Shown here: piece by piece, positions 21,060 through 29,614 of the stretch
Numbering within the stretch: position 1 is the first letter of the stretch
Layout: each line of letters opens with the position of its first letter
NCBI RefSeq assembly: GCF_002305895.1
Contig: NZ_CP022203.1
Span: 3,450,501-3,514,500, forward strand
Length of the DNA: 64,000 bases
Direction: 5' to 3'
Origin: Corallococcus macrosporus DSM 14697
GTDB lineage: Bacteria > Myxococcota > Myxococcia > Myxococcales > Myxococcaceae
The notes under the pieces: generated by a model
What the model was told of the DNA's origin: nothing
Database searches by the model: none
Seen by the model: only the letters and a program-made list of their open reading frames with translations
Made by a program: the position numbers and the translations under genes

Positions 21060-22421
21060 TTAGAAGGCGTGGGCGCCGTGGGCGCCCGTCACCAGCTCGA
21101 GCGCGAGCATGAGGGAGTAGCCGGCTTCGTCCCGCCAGCGGGCATCGTCCCGGGCGGCCTGGAGGCGCAGCCGGGAGAACTCGGTGGGCCAGAAGGTGAC
21201 GTTGGCGGACACGCGGTTGCGCGACTCCGTCCACTCCGGGTCCAACGGGTCGGTGACGCGTTCGCCCCCTTCGCCCCGCGCCGCCGTGCCCAGCTCGTAG
21301 CGCAGCGCGGTGGCCCAGCGCGGCGAGAAGCGCCACGCGGCCTGGGCGTAGGTGTTGAAGTCCGTCAGCACGTCGCCCGGCACCTGGCGGCGGCGGTAGT
21401 AGGCCTCCGCCTGGAGCGTGACGAGCGTGGTGTTGTAGGCCTGGGTGATGGGCCGGTAGCGCAGGTACAGGTCCGTGCCGAACACGTCCGAGCGGTTGCG
21501 GTGGCCGGTGGGGTTGGGGCCGGTGGCGGTGGACAGGCCCCACATCAGGGACACGTCGTCCGACAGCGGGAAGAACTGCTTCACCGCGCCGGTGGCCTGC
21601 AAGTCCAACGGGGACTGCACGCGCTCGCTCTGGGCGCCCAGGAAGCTGCGCGCGGTGGCCTCGCCCGTGGCGTCCGTGACGCTGCCAAGCACCTCCACGT
21701 ACCACGGGAGCGGGGCCAGCCAGGACACCTCGGCGCCCAGGCCGCGGTTGCCTTCCGCGCCGAAGATGCGGCCCACGGCGAAGGGCTGGTCCACGAAGTC
21801 CCAGGAGTGCGGGTGCGTGGGGTTGATGCGGCCGAAGCGCGTGAGGAACTGACCCGCGCGCACCTGGAGGTTGTAGGGCAGCGCCAGCGTGGTGCCGTAG
21901 GCCTCCTCGATCTCCACGCCGAACTGGCTGAAGACGATGTTGCCGTCGAAGCGGAAGTAGGGGTCCACCACCGAGCCGATGGACAGCTCGAGCTGCTGGA
22001 GGTTGAAGCCGTTGCGCGTGGGGTCATGCGCGCCGCTCTGCAAGGGCTCCTTGTCCGTGAAGGCCGCGGCGGCGACGTCCAGGATGAAGCTCAGGTCCAG
22101 GAAGTTCGCGTTGGGGTTGGTGTTGTTCACCCCGGGGATGGACAGCGCGGAGCCGCTGCCCGGCAGCGACGACGGAGGCGCCGCGGTGCCGGTGGGCGCG
22201 CTCTGCTGCGCGGCCGCGGCGTCGCTGCCCAGCGCCTTCTCAATCTCCTCCAGCTCCTCGGGCGTGAGCGCGGGCGCGGCGTCTTCCGGCGGCGGTGCCT
22301 GCACGGGCGCGTCCGCGGGCGGCGCGGCCGCGTCCTGGGCGCTGGCGCCGCTGGCGAACAGGAAGGGGGACAGGGAAACGGCCATGAGAGCGCCGTGAAC
22401 ACGGCGCGAACGGATTGCCAC
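21060..22421 (-). CDS. Outer-membrane channel/porin-like protein of the metal uptake operon
   Basis: A 453-residue protein with signal peptide (cleavage near ASA-QD), an Ala/Pro/Glu-rich segment (30-95), then a beta-barrel-like region ending ...LVTGAHGAHAF with a terminal Phe, as in outer-membrane proteins. Barrel strands such as FNLQQLELSIG and PYNLQVRAGQFLTRFG resemble porins of the phosphate-selective type. There is no TonB box or plug domain, so it is more likely a diffusion channel than a TonB receptor. The GTG start is supported by GAGGAG eight bases upstream. It probably lets metal complexes cross the outer membrane. Confidence 0.75.
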   Translation of the reverse strand: MAIRSRRVHGALMAVSLSPFLFASGASAQDAAAPPADAPVQAPPPEDAAPALTPEELEEIEKALGSDAAAAQQSAPTGTAAPPSSLPGSGSALSIPGVNNTNPNANFLDLSFILDVAAAAFTDKEPLQSGAHDPTRNGFNLQQLELSIGSVVDPYFRFDGNIVFSQFGVEIEEAYGTTLALPYNLQVRAGQFLTRFGRINPTHPHSWDFVDQPFAVGRIFGAEGNRGLGAEVSWLAPLPWYVEVLGSVTDATGEATARSFLGAQSERVQSPLDLQATGAVKQFFPLSDDVSLMWGLSTATGPNPTGHRNRSDVFGTDLYLRYRPITQAYNTTLVTLQAEAYYRRRQVPGDVLTDFNTYAQAAWRFSPRWATALRYELGTAARGEGGERVTDPLDPEWTESRNRVSANVTFWPTEFSRLRLQAARDDARWRDEAGYSLMLALELVTGAHGAHAF

Positions 22422-22498
22422 CTGGGATGCTCCTCGAACGGGGCGCCCGCGACGCGGCCACGCCCACCCATCACCTGACAGACCTCACACGACGCACG

Positions 22499-22924
22499 TC
22501 ACGCGTGCGCGGGAGGCGAGGCCTTGGGGGCGGTGTCGAGGATGGAGAGGGGCGGCTGGACGCGGGGCGGCGCGGTGGCCGGGCGGCTCACGGCGAGCAG
22601 CGTCAGCACGAGCGACGGCCGGTAGGGTGTCAGCAGCTCCGGCCGGGAGCCGGACGTCACCAGCGGGCATTCCTCGTGGGTGAGGGCCGCCGAGTCCGCC
22701 ACGGCTTCGGGTTGGGCGGACAACTGGGGGCTCAGCTCGATGGCCAGCCGTGACAGCCGGGCCCCGGTGCCAAGCGCCGTCTCCTCGAAGGTCTGATGCT
22801 GCGGACAGAAGCGATGCGCGTGCTCGTCCTGCGCGTGCATCAGCGCGCCCAGCGGCTGACACAGCCACAGCGCGACGAGCAGCGTCGCGGTGCAGCGGGC
22901 GAAGGTGTGGGCTCGCTGATTCAT
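22499..22924 (-). CDS. Small His/Cys membrane protein (DUF2946-like) heading the metal uptake operon
   Basis: A 141-residue protein with one N-terminal hydrophobic segment (about 12-29) followed by M29-H30, H35, H37, C40 and H43, and a C-terminus APKASPPAHA. The gene at 12868-13302 shares this plan. Small proteins of this kind often accompany metal transport genes. It is the first gene of the leftward set that continues with the outer-membrane channel, so it probably takes part in metal acquisition or sensing. No catalytic motif is visible. Confidence 0.65.
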   Translation of the reverse strand: MNQRAHTFARCTATLLVALWLCQPLGALMHAQDEHAHRFCPQHQTFEETALGTGARLSRLAIELSPQLSAQPEAVADSAALTHEECPLVTSGSRPELLTPYRPSLVLTLLAVSRPATAPPRVQPPLSILDTAPKASPPAHA

Positions 22925-22947
22925 CGGAAGGGACGGTTGCCCGGGTG

Positions 22948-22976
22948 CTCTAATGACGCGGCACGGCGGGTGTCAA
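22948..22976 (-). promoter_or_regulatory. Candidate promoter of the metal uptake operon
   Basis: On the minus strand a perfect TTGACA (complement of 22971-22976) is followed after about 15 bases by CATTAG (complement around 22950-22955). It lies some 25-50 bases upstream of the first operon gene, so the leader would be short. The -10 match is only partial and no Zur-like palindrome was recognised. Confidence 0.35.
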
Positions 22977-23048
22977 GGCACGGTATCACGCTCTTTTACG
23001 TCCGGGTGGGGATGTGTCGGCCCCGGGTGGACGTTGGGGACTGCAGGG

Positions 23049-23390
23049 ATGAACGGACAGATGGACGGCGGATTCATTCCAGTCGCGACGCTGGACGTGC
23101 TCGACGCAGGCGGCCGCGCGGTGGTGCAGGTGGACGGGGTCGCGGTGGCCCTCTTCCGCGTGGGGGAGGAAATCCTCGCGGTGGCGGACGCGTGTCCCCA
23201 CCGGGCCGGCCCCCTCTCCGAGGGCGACCTGGTGGGGGACGTGGTGCACTGCCCGTTGCACACCTGGCCGTTCGACCTCCGCTCGGGGCTGTGCACCCGG
23301 CATCCCGGCGTGCAGGTCCGCACCTACGCGGTACGGATTCAGGGAGCGCACATCCTCGTGTCCGCATCGGGTAGGGTCCCAACCCCCTGA
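23049..23390 (+). CDS. Rieske-type [2Fe-2S] ferredoxin
   Basis: A 113-residue soluble Rieske protein of the NirD/BphF type. Cluster ligands are complete: Cys49 and His51 (CPHRAG), Cys68 and His71 (CPLHTW). The start is the ATG at 23049; the frame is open earlier but lacks Rieske homology there. It ends 30 bases before GTP cyclohydrolase, with which it is probably co-transcribed. It may supply electrons to an oxidoreductase. The downstream flavin oxidase is a candidate partner only by position. Confidence 0.9.
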   Translation: MNGQMDGGFIPVATLDVLDAGGRAVVQVDGVAVALFRVGEEILAVADACPHRAGPLSEGDLVGDVVHCPLHTWPFDLRSGLCTRHPGVQVRTYAVRIQGAHILVSASGRVPTP

Positions 23391-23420
23391 GTGTCGGCCT
23401 CTTCCAGGAGCGATTCCGCT

Positions 23421-24050
23421 GTGACTTCGTCTCGAGCCCGCCGCAAAGCCCCCGCCGCCTCCGCCCCCGCCGCTGCCCCGGATACGGCGGCCATGGCGCG
23501 CGCCGTGGCGGACTTCCTGCGCGCCGCCGGTCTGAACCTCCAGGACGTCCACCTGTCGGAGACGCCCGCGCGCGTGGCCGAGGCCTGGACCTCCGAGTTC
23601 CTCGACGGCTACGGCCGCACGCCAGAGCAGGCGCTGGGGGAGGCCTTCCCCGTGCCGCCCGGGTCCTCCGGCGAGCTGGTGGTGGTGACGGACCTGCGCT
23701 TCCACTCCATGTGTCCGCACCACCTGCTGCCCCTCACCGGGCGGGCCCACGTGGCCTACGTGCCCGGCAAGCAGGTGGTGGGTTTCGGCCGGTTGTCGGC
23801 GCTGGTGGACTGCTTCGCGCACCGGCTCATCCTCCAGGAGGACCTGGCGCGCGAGGTGGCACGCTCCCTGGCCCGGGTGCTGGGCAGCCCGGCCACCGCG
23901 TGCATCATCGAAGCGGAGCAGGCGTGCCTGCGCCTCCGGGGCGACAAGCAGCGCGACGCCGTCACCCACGCGGAGGCCTATGAAGGCGCGCTGCGGCGCG
24001 ACGGCCCCCTGCGCCGCGAGCTGTGGGCCCGGCTGGGGGCCCGGCGATGA
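23421..24050 (+). CDS. folE: GTP cyclohydrolase I, divergent form
   Basis: Converts GTP to 7,8-dihydroneopterin triphosphate, the first step to folate and pterins. 209 residues from a GTG with AGGAG nine to ten bases upstream. The core is recognisable: SMCPHHLLPLTGRAHVAYVP (zinc ligand Cys98; His100-His101) and VVGFGRLSALVD. Divergent points are CPHH in place of the usual CEHH, FAHRLILQED where most have SRRLQVQE, and EAEQACLRLRG where the family has H-x-C-M. The second cysteine ligand is kept. Activity is likely but substrate handling may differ. Its stop overlaps the next start (ATGA). Confidence 0.85.
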   Translation: MTSSRARRKAPAASAPAAAPDTAAMARAVADFLRAAGLNLQDVHLSETPARVAEAWTSEFLDGYGRTPEQALGEAFPVPPGSSGELVVVTDLRFHSMCPHHLLPLTGRAHVAYVPGKQVVGFGRLSALVDCFAHRLILQEDLAREVARSLARVLGSPATACIIEAEQACLRLRGDKQRDAVTHAEAYEGALRRDGPLRRELWARLGARR

Positions 24051-25471
24051 GCGCGCCCGTGCCGGGGCCCCGCGTGGCGCCCGAGCGCGTGGCCCGGGTG
24101 CGCGAGGCGCTGGCCGCTGTCCTGGCCCCGGAGCAGCTCCGCGTGGACGAGGCCGCGCTGGCCGCCTACGCCCGGGACGAGTCCGACAGCGGCGTGTACG
24201 CGCCCGACCTCGTCGTCTTCCCCGCGGATGCGCGCCAGGTGTCCGAGGTCTTCAAGGTCTGCGGCGCGCACGGCGTGCCCTTCACCCCTTGCGGCGCGCG
24301 CAGCGGCAAGAGCGGCGGCTCGCTGCCCCTGCACGGTGGGGTGGCGGTGAGCCTGGAGCGGATGAACCGCATCCTCTCCATCTCCCCGGAAGACCTCACC
24401 GCGGTGGTGCAGCCCGGCGTCATCACCGGGGACCTGATGAAGGCCGTGGAGGCCGTGGGCCTCTTCTATCCCCCGGACCCCAACTCCTGGGAGCAGTGCA
24501 CGCTGGGCGGCAACGTGGCGGAGAACGCCGGCGGCCCTCGCGCGCTCAAGTACGGTGTCACGCGTGACTATGTCATCGGGCTGGAGTGGGTGCTTCCGGA
24601 CGGTGAGGTGGTGCGGGTGGGCCGGCGCACCATCAAGGGCGTGGCGGGGTATGACCTGGTGGGCCTCTTCGTCGGCTCGGAGGGCACGCTGGGGGTGGCC
24701 ACCGAAATCACCGTCCAGCTCATCCCGCTGCCGCGCGAGGTGCTGACCGCCCTGGTGGTGTTTCCGTCCGTGCTGCACGCCGCGCGCGCGGTGTCCGCCG
24801 TGCTCGCCGCCGGCATCCTCCCGCGATGTCTGGAGCTCATCGACGACGTGGCCCTGCGCGCGGTGGATGGACGCGGCTTCCAGTTCCCTCCAGGCGCGGG
24901 CTCCGCCGTCATCGTGGAGGTGGATGGCAACGGCCGCGAGGGCCTGCTCACTGAGCTGTCTCAGTTGGGTGACATCTGTGCTGCCCAGGGCGCCACGGAG
25001 ACCTTGGTGGCCCAGGACGCCTCCCAGCGCGAGAAGCTGTGGGCCGCGCGCCGGGTGATTTCCCCAGCCCTCCGGGCCCTCAAGCCTCGCAAGATTTCCG
25101 AGGACATCGTCGTGCCCCGCTCGAGGATTCCCGAGGTCATCGAGCGGCTGAAGGCCATGGGCGCTGAGCTGGGCCTCACCGTGGCCACATATGGCCATGC
25201 GGGTGACGGCAACCTGCACGCAAACATCCTCTATGAGGGCGCCCACCAACGGCCGCTGGTGGACGAGGCCCTGCGGCGCATGCTGGTGATGACCGTCGAG
25301 CTGGGAGGCACCATCACCGGCGAGCACGGGGTGGGCCACGCGAAGCGGGAATATCTTTCGCTGGAGCAGTCCCCCGCGCTCATCGACCTGCAGCGCCGGC
25401 TCAAGGCCTTCTTCGACCCATCAGGGCTGCTCAACCCGTCGAAAATCTTCCCCGCGCCCAAGCGTTCTTGA
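24047..25471 (+). CDS. glcD: FAD-binding oxidase, GlcD/D-lactate dehydrogenase family
   Basis: Flavoprotein that oxidises a 2-hydroxyacid such as glycolate or D-lactate. 474 residues. The N-terminal PCMH-type FAD domain (about 45-225) has the phosphate-binding stretch CGARSGKSGGSLPLHGG and the SWEQCTLGGNVAENAGGPR loop (given in two pieces: CTLGGNVAEN, AGGPR). The C-terminal substrate domain carries YGHAGDGNLHANI and GEHGVGHAKREY, which include histidines of the active site. No iron-sulfur subunit gene is adjacent. The start overlaps the folE stop. Confidence 0.87.
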   Translation: MSAPVPGPRVAPERVARVREALAAVLAPEQLRVDEAALAAYARDESDSGVYAPDLVVFPADARQVSEVFKVCGAHGVPFTPCGARSGKSGGSLPLHGGVAVSLERMNRILSISPEDLTAVVQPGVITGDLMKAVEAVGLFYPPDPNSWEQCTLGGNVAENAGGPRALKYGVTRDYVIGLEWVLPDGEVVRVGRRTIKGVAGYDLVGLFVGSEGTLGVATEITVQLIPLPREVLTALVVFPSVLHAARAVSAVLAAGILPRCLELIDDVALRAVDGRGFQFPPGAGSAVIVEVDGNGREGLLTELSQLGDICAAQGATETLVAQDASQREKLWAARRVISPALRALKPRKISEDIVVPRSRIPEVIERLKAMGAELGLTVATYGHAGDGNLHANILYEGAHQRPLVDEALRRMLVMTVELGGTITGEHGVGHAKREYLSLEQSPALIDLQRRLKAFFDPSGLLNPSKIFPAPKRS

Positions 25472-25671
25472 TTCGTGGCCGACGCGGCTCGTTTTCGTCC
25501 TGGCGTCGAGCGGCTTACCGTCCAAGTCGTGGGAAGGGTTGGGAATGCCGCGCGAAATGCTGAATCGGATCTGGAATGAGAAACCCTTTCGCTCGTTGCG
25601 CGTCTTAGTTCCAGGTGGACGCGAGGCGGCGGGGGAGAGCGCGTCCGGCATCAAACGGAGGACGGGAAATC

Positions 25672-26418
25672 ATGGCCAATTCGACGAAGTACGCAGCGGA
25701 AGGCCTGTCGAGCTACCTTCGGAACCTGGGCGGGCACCAGCAGCTGACGCGCGAGCAGGAGTACGAGCTCGCTCGCCGCGCCCGCAAGGGTGACGAGTCC
25801 GCGCGGCAGACGCTCGCCAGCTCCAATCTGGCCTTCGTTGTCGCCGTGGCGAAGAAGTTCGCCAATCGCGGCGCGCGACTGGATGACCTCATCCAGGAGG
25901 GCAACGTCGGTCTCATGAAGGCGATTGAGCACTTCGACCCCAAGAAGAACGTGCGCTTCGCCACGTATGCGGTGTGGTGGATTCGCGCCTACATCACCCG
26001 GTACCTGAAGGACAACCGCAGCCAGGTGCGCGGCGGTGAGGCCGAGCGCGGCAGCATGGTGGACTTCTCGCTGGACGCCACCATCGACGAGGACGGCGAG
26101 ACGACCTTCCTGGACCGACTGGAGGACAACAGCCCTTCGCCTCAGCAGGTGTTCCTGTCGCACGAGCAGGACAGCGAGATTCAGGAGGCGCTGGCCAAGG
26201 TGCGCAAGCGCATTGGCGACCTGGGCTGGGACATCCTCCAGGAGCGGCTGACGCAGGACAAGCCGCTGACGCTGGAGGAGCTGGGCCAGCGCTGGGGTGT
26301 GTCGCGCGAGCGCGTGCGCCAGGTGGAGCTGAAGACGAAGAACTTCCTGGAGCGCTACCTGCAGGCGTTCAACGAGAACGAGGAGCACCTGGGCGAGCAG
26401 GCCGCCGACGCGGCGTGA
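25672..26418 (+). CDS. RpoH-type (group 3, sigma-32 family) sigma factor
   Basis: A 248-residue alternative sigma factor. Region 1.2/2 begins LSSYLRNLGGHQQLTREQEYEL; region 2 carries DDLIQEGNVGLMKAIEHFDP and, for -10 melting, RFATYAVWWIRAYITRYL. Region 4 ends with LTLEELGQRWGVSRERVRQV, a canonical helix-turn-helix. It is shorter than E. coli RpoH and resembles the developmental/heat-shock sigma factors that myxobacteria have in multiple copies; which paralogue cannot be said. GGAGGACGGGA gives the start. A hairpin terminator follows at 26461. Confidence 0.9.
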   Translation: MANSTKYAAEGLSSYLRNLGGHQQLTREQEYELARRARKGDESARQTLASSNLAFVVAVAKKFANRGARLDDLIQEGNVGLMKAIEHFDPKKNVRFATYAVWWIRAYITRYLKDNRSQVRGGEAERGSMVDFSLDATIDEDGETTFLDRLEDNSPSPQQVFLSHEQDSEIQEALAKVRKRIGDLGWDILQERLTQDKPLTLEELGQRWGVSRERVRQVELKTKNFLERYLQAFNENEEHLGEQAADAA

Positions 26419-26460
26419 GCGCCCGGACAGGAGCCTCCCCACCCGGGAGGGCGCGCCATC

Positions 26461-26509
26461 GAGGCGGGACGGACCGAGTCACTTCGGGCCGCTCCCGCCT
26501 CTTGTCATT
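26461..26509 (+). terminator. Terminator of the sigma-factor gene
   Basis: GAGGCGGG (26461-26468) pairs with CCCGCCTC (26494-26501) around a 25-base loop, followed by TTGTCATTT. It lies about 45 bases after the stop codon. Confidence 0.55.
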
Positions 26510-26532
26510 TGGCGGATGTTTGACCGCCCCTG

Positions 26533-26550
26533 GTTTGCTAGCGAGCAAAC
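26533..26550. promoter_or_regulatory. Perfect inverted repeat, probable operator of the acyl-CoA ligase operon
   Basis: GTTTGCT-AGCG-AGCAAAC is a perfect 7-4-7 inverted repeat, 23-40 bases before the first start codon of the TPR/acyl-CoA-ligase operon. Position and symmetry suit a dimeric repressor, such as the TetR or FadR types that often control fatty-acid genes. No regulator gene is adjacent. Confidence 0.5.
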
Positions 26551-26572
26551 GTGCGTGCTAAGCCCCGCGCTT

Positions 26573-27313
26573 ATGCGCCCGATTTCATTTGCTTTGTGCC
26601 TGCTCCTGAGCCTGCCTGCCTGGGGGGCTGACGCATCCCTGCTGTCCGAGCTTGACGGCCTGTACGCGAAGCGCGGCGAGCCGGGCGGGGAGAAGGCCTA
26701 CGAGGGCGCCCTGAAGACGGCGCTGGACGCCGCGCCGGAGGACTACGAGCTGGTCTGGCGCAAGGCGCGCATCCTCCAGTGGCAGGCGGATGGGGCGGCC
26801 AACGAGAAGCTGAAGAAGGTGCTGGGCCGCCAGACGTGGGACTGGGGTGACAAGGCCGTGAAGCTCAACCCCGCCCGGGTGGAGGGCCACTACTACGCGG
26901 CCGCCGGCATCGGGGCCTACTCCCAGGCCGTGGGCGTGATGAAGGCGTTGGGGGAGGGGCTCGAGGGCAAGTTCAACGAGCGGCTGGACAAGGCCATCCA
27001 GCTTGATCCGGACTATGACCGGGGCGCGCCGCTGCTGGCCAAGGGCCGCTACCACTACGAGCTGCCCTGGCCCAAGCGCGACCTGGCGAAGTCCGCCAGC
27101 CTCTATGAGAAGGCCAGCGCGAAGCACCCGCAGATGCTGCGCGCCTACTACTTCCTGGCGGAGACGCTCCTCAAGGACGGCAAGCCGGAGAAGGCGCGCG
27201 AGGCCATTCAAAAGGTGAAGCAGGGCAGCGTCGCGTACGACCCCGCGGAGGGGCGGCGCGTGAAGGAGTGGTCCAAGAAGGTCGAAGCCGACATCGAGAA
27301 GGAGCTCAGATGA
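26573..27313 (+). CDS. Exported TPR-like protein coupled to acyl-CoA ligase
   Basis: A 246-residue protein with signal peptide (MRPISFALCLLLSLPAWGADA), then helical TPR-like repeats (WRKARILQWQADG, AIQLDPDYDRGAPLLAKGRY, AYYFLAETLLKDGKPEKA). It resembles the TatT-like TPR proteins associated with TRAP transporters, but no TRAP genes are near. The start is chosen for the signal peptide. Its stop overlaps the start of the ligase gene (ATGA), so the two are made together. It could present or bind fatty acids in the periplasm; that is inference. Confidence 0.7.
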   Translation: MRPISFALCLLLSLPAWGADASLLSELDGLYAKRGEPGGEKAYEGALKTALDAAPEDYELVWRKARILQWQADGAANEKLKKVLGRQTWDWGDKAVKLNPARVEGHYYAAAGIGAYSQAVGVMKALGEGLEGKFNERLDKAIQLDPDYDRGAPLLAKGRYHYELPWPKRDLAKSASLYEKASAKHPQMLRAYYFLAETLLKDGKPEKAREAIQKVKQGSVAYDPAEGRRVKEWSKKVEADIEKELR

Positions 27314-29172
27314 GGGCAGAGAATCAGGTGGCGGCTCCCGCCACCGCGGGGGGGGATGCGACGCTGGTCCAACTGCTCATCCAGCGCGCGAAGAACGCGT
27401 CGACGGTGGGCGCATGCCACAAGAAGGACGGCCGCTGGCACGACGTCACCTTCGCCCGGTTCCTGGACGAGGTGAAGGCGCTCTCCGCGGGCCTGGTCGC
27501 CCAGGGGGTGAAGCCCGGGGACCGGGTGGCCATCTTCGCCAACACCAGCCTGCAGTGGCTCATCTGTGACGTGGCCATCAGCGCCGCGCAGGCCATCACC
27601 GTCCCCATCTACGCGTCCAACACGCCGGAGGAGTGCCGGTACATCCTCAACCACTCCGAGACGACGCTCGTCTTCGTGGACAACGACGAGAAGGACGCCC
27701 GGCAGCCGGGCCGGCTCACGCGCCTGCGCCAGAAGCTCCCGCAGTGTCCTTCCGTCCGCCGCGTCGTCGCCTTCGAGGGCCCCGTCGCCGGTGGCGCCGA
27801 GCTGTCCCTGGCAGACGTGGTGACGCAGGGCCGCGCCGAGCACGCCGCCCGGCCGGACGACTTCGAGGCCCGGGTGAACGGCGTGTCCATGGAGGACACC
27901 GCCGCCATCATCTACACGTCCGGCACCACGGGGGACCCCAAGGGCGTCATCCTCACGCACCAGAACTGGGCCTACGAGGCGAAGGCCGCCCAGTCGGTGG
28001 GGATGATGGTGCCCGGCGACTCGGTGATGTTGTTCCTGCCGCTGGCGCACGTCTTCGCGCAGGTGGTGAAGGCGGCCTGGCTGAGCATGGGCTACCGGCT
28101 CGTGGTGGCCGAGTCGGTGGACAAGCTGCTGGCCAACCTGGCGGAGACGCGCCCCACGGCGTTGCCCTCGGTGCCGCGCGTCTTCGAGAAGGTCTACAAC
28201 AACGTCGTCACCAACGGCTCGGCCACGCCCGGCCTCAAGGGCCGGCTCTTCCGCTGGGCCTTCAAGCTGTTCGACGAGTACGTCGAGGCCCGTCAGCAGG
28301 GCCGCGAGTATTCCTCGCTGGGCTTCGCGCTGGCGAAGAAGCTGGTGTTCTCCAAGGTGCACGCGACCATCAGCGAGAAGCTGGGCGGCAACATGCGCGT
28401 GTTCATCTCCGGCGGCGCGCCCCTGTCCCCGAAGATTGGCTACTTCTTCGACCTGCTGGGCCTCAAGGTGCTGGAGGGCTACGGCCTGACGGAGACCTCC
28501 GCCGGCACCACCATCAACCGCGAGCACCGAATCAAGATTGGCAGCGTGGGCGCGCCCCTGCCGGGCACGGAGGTGAAGATCGCCTCCGACGGCGAAATCC
28601 TCATCCGCGGCCCGGGCGTGATGAAGGGGTACTACAAGAACCCCGAGGCCACGGCGGACGCCATCGACGCGGAGGGCTGGTTCCACACCGGGGACATTGG
28701 CGCGCTGGACGCGGACAACTACCTGCGCATCACCGACCGCAAGAAGGACCTCATCGTCACCGCGGGCGGGAAGAACGTGGCGCCGCAGAACCTGGAGAAC
28801 GCGCTCAAGACGTACCCCATCATCAGCCAGGCCATGGTGTACGGCGACAAGCGGCCCTACCTGGTGGTGCTCATCACCGTGTCGGAGGAGGGGGCGCGCA
28901 AGCTCCTGCAGGATCAGGGCGCCCCGGTGGGCAGCTCCGCGGACAACGCCCGGCGCCCGGAGGTCCACGCGGCGGTGAAGGCCGCGGTGGACCAGGTCAA
29001 CGCGCAGCAGCCGCCCTACGCCACCCTCAAGCGCTTCACGGTGCTGGAGAACGACTTCAGCCAGGAGACGGAGGAGCTGACGCCCAAGCTCAGCGTCAAG
29101 CGGAAGGTCTGCACCCTGAAGTACAAGGCGCAGCTCGACCGGATGTACGAGGGCACCGCCGTCATCGACTGA
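27310..29172 (+). CDS. fadD: Long-chain fatty-acid--CoA ligase
   Basis: Activates long-chain fatty acids to acyl-CoA with ATP, at the inner membrane face. 620 residues of the FAA1/AMP-forming type, with AMP-binding P-loop IIYTSGTTGDPKG, LPLAHVFAQ, the linker YGLTETSAGTT, and the C-terminal core motif WFHTGDIGALD followed by RKKDLIVTAGGKNVAPQNLE containing the catalytic-domain lysines. A complete, ordinary length. Translationally coupled to the exported TPR protein and probably controlled through the inverted repeat at 26533-26550. Confidence 0.92.
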   Translation: MRAENQVAAPATAGGDATLVQLLIQRAKNASTVGACHKKDGRWHDVTFARFLDEVKALSAGLVAQGVKPGDRVAIFANTSLQWLICDVAISAAQAITVPIYASNTPEECRYILNHSETTLVFVDNDEKDARQPGRLTRLRQKLPQCPSVRRVVAFEGPVAGGAELSLADVVTQGRAEHAARPDDFEARVNGVSMEDTAAIIYTSGTTGDPKGVILTHQNWAYEAKAAQSVGMMVPGDSVMLFLPLAHVFAQVVKAAWLSMGYRLVVAESVDKLLANLAETRPTALPSVPRVFEKVYNNVVTNGSATPGLKGRLFRWAFKLFDEYVEARQQGREYSSLGFALAKKLVFSKVHATISEKLGGNMRVFISGGAPLSPKIGYFFDLLGLKVLEGYGLTETSAGTTINREHRIKIGSVGAPLPGTEVKIASDGEILIRGPGVMKGYYKNPEATADAIDAEGWFHTGDIGALDADNYLRITDRKKDLIVTAGGKNVAPQNLENALKTYPIISQAMVYGDKRPYLVVLITVSEEGARKLLQDQGAPVGSSADNARRPEVHAAVKAAVDQVNAQQPPYATLKRFTVLENDFSQETEELTPKLSVKRKVCTLKYKAQLDRMYEGTAVID

Positions 29173-29199
29173 CGGGCCCCGTCCGGCGCGGGAAATGCG

Positions 29200-29241
29200 A
29201 ACGCCCGGCCCACCCCTGCTGGCGGGGGTGGCTCGGGCGTT
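29200..29241. terminator. Bidirectional terminator between fadD and tatA
   Basis: AACGCCCG (29200-29207) pairs with CGGGCGTT (29234-29241), and an inner CCACCCC pairs with GGGGTGG. The stem is strong and sits between converging genes. There is no clear U-run on either strand. Confidence 0.55.
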
Positions 29242-29298
29242 GCGCGCTCCAGGGCACTGTTCACGCACTTCCGGGCAGCCAGGCCACCCGGAGGCGGC

Positions 29299-29538
29299 TC
29301 AGACGTGGCCGCTGGGCGTCTGGCTCTTGGCGACGTCGTTCTGGACGCCGGTGCTGCTGGACAGCGAGCCGCCGGCCTTCTTGTCCGCCTGGGCCTCGTC
29401 GCCCTCGCCGCCGAACCCCCGCTTGAAGTTGCGGATCGCGCTTCCCAGCGAGGAGCCGAGCTGAGGCAGCCGCGACGCTCCGAACAGGAGCAGCAGCACC
29501 GCCATGATCAGCAGGATTTCCATTCCCTTCAAACCCAT
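29299..29538 (-). CDS. tatA: Sec-independent protein translocase TatA
   Basis: Forms the pore of the twin-arginine export system for folded proteins. 79 residues: one N-terminal helix (MEILLIMAVLLLLFGASRLP), the hinge RLPQLGSSLG, an amphipathic helix with FKRGF, and a hydrophilic tail. This is the standard TatA/E layout. Start ATG with AAGGAG about nine bases upstream. tatB and tatC are not adjacent; the gene stands alone. Confidence 0.93.
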   Translation of the reverse strand: MGLKGMEILLIMAVLLLLFGASRLPQLGSSLGSAIRNFKRGFGGEGDEAQADKKAGGSLSSSTGVQNDVAKSQTPSGHV

Positions 29539-29614
29539 CACTCGACTCCTTCGCGAAGACGCCAAGGAGCATACCGACGGGCGTCGCCGACCGCCAGCAA
29601 GACCGGTGGGCGAT

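Noticed and set aside
22925-23048. Zur box upstream of the metal uptake operon
   Set aside because: No palindrome resembling known Zur operators; only promoter-like hexamers are visible.
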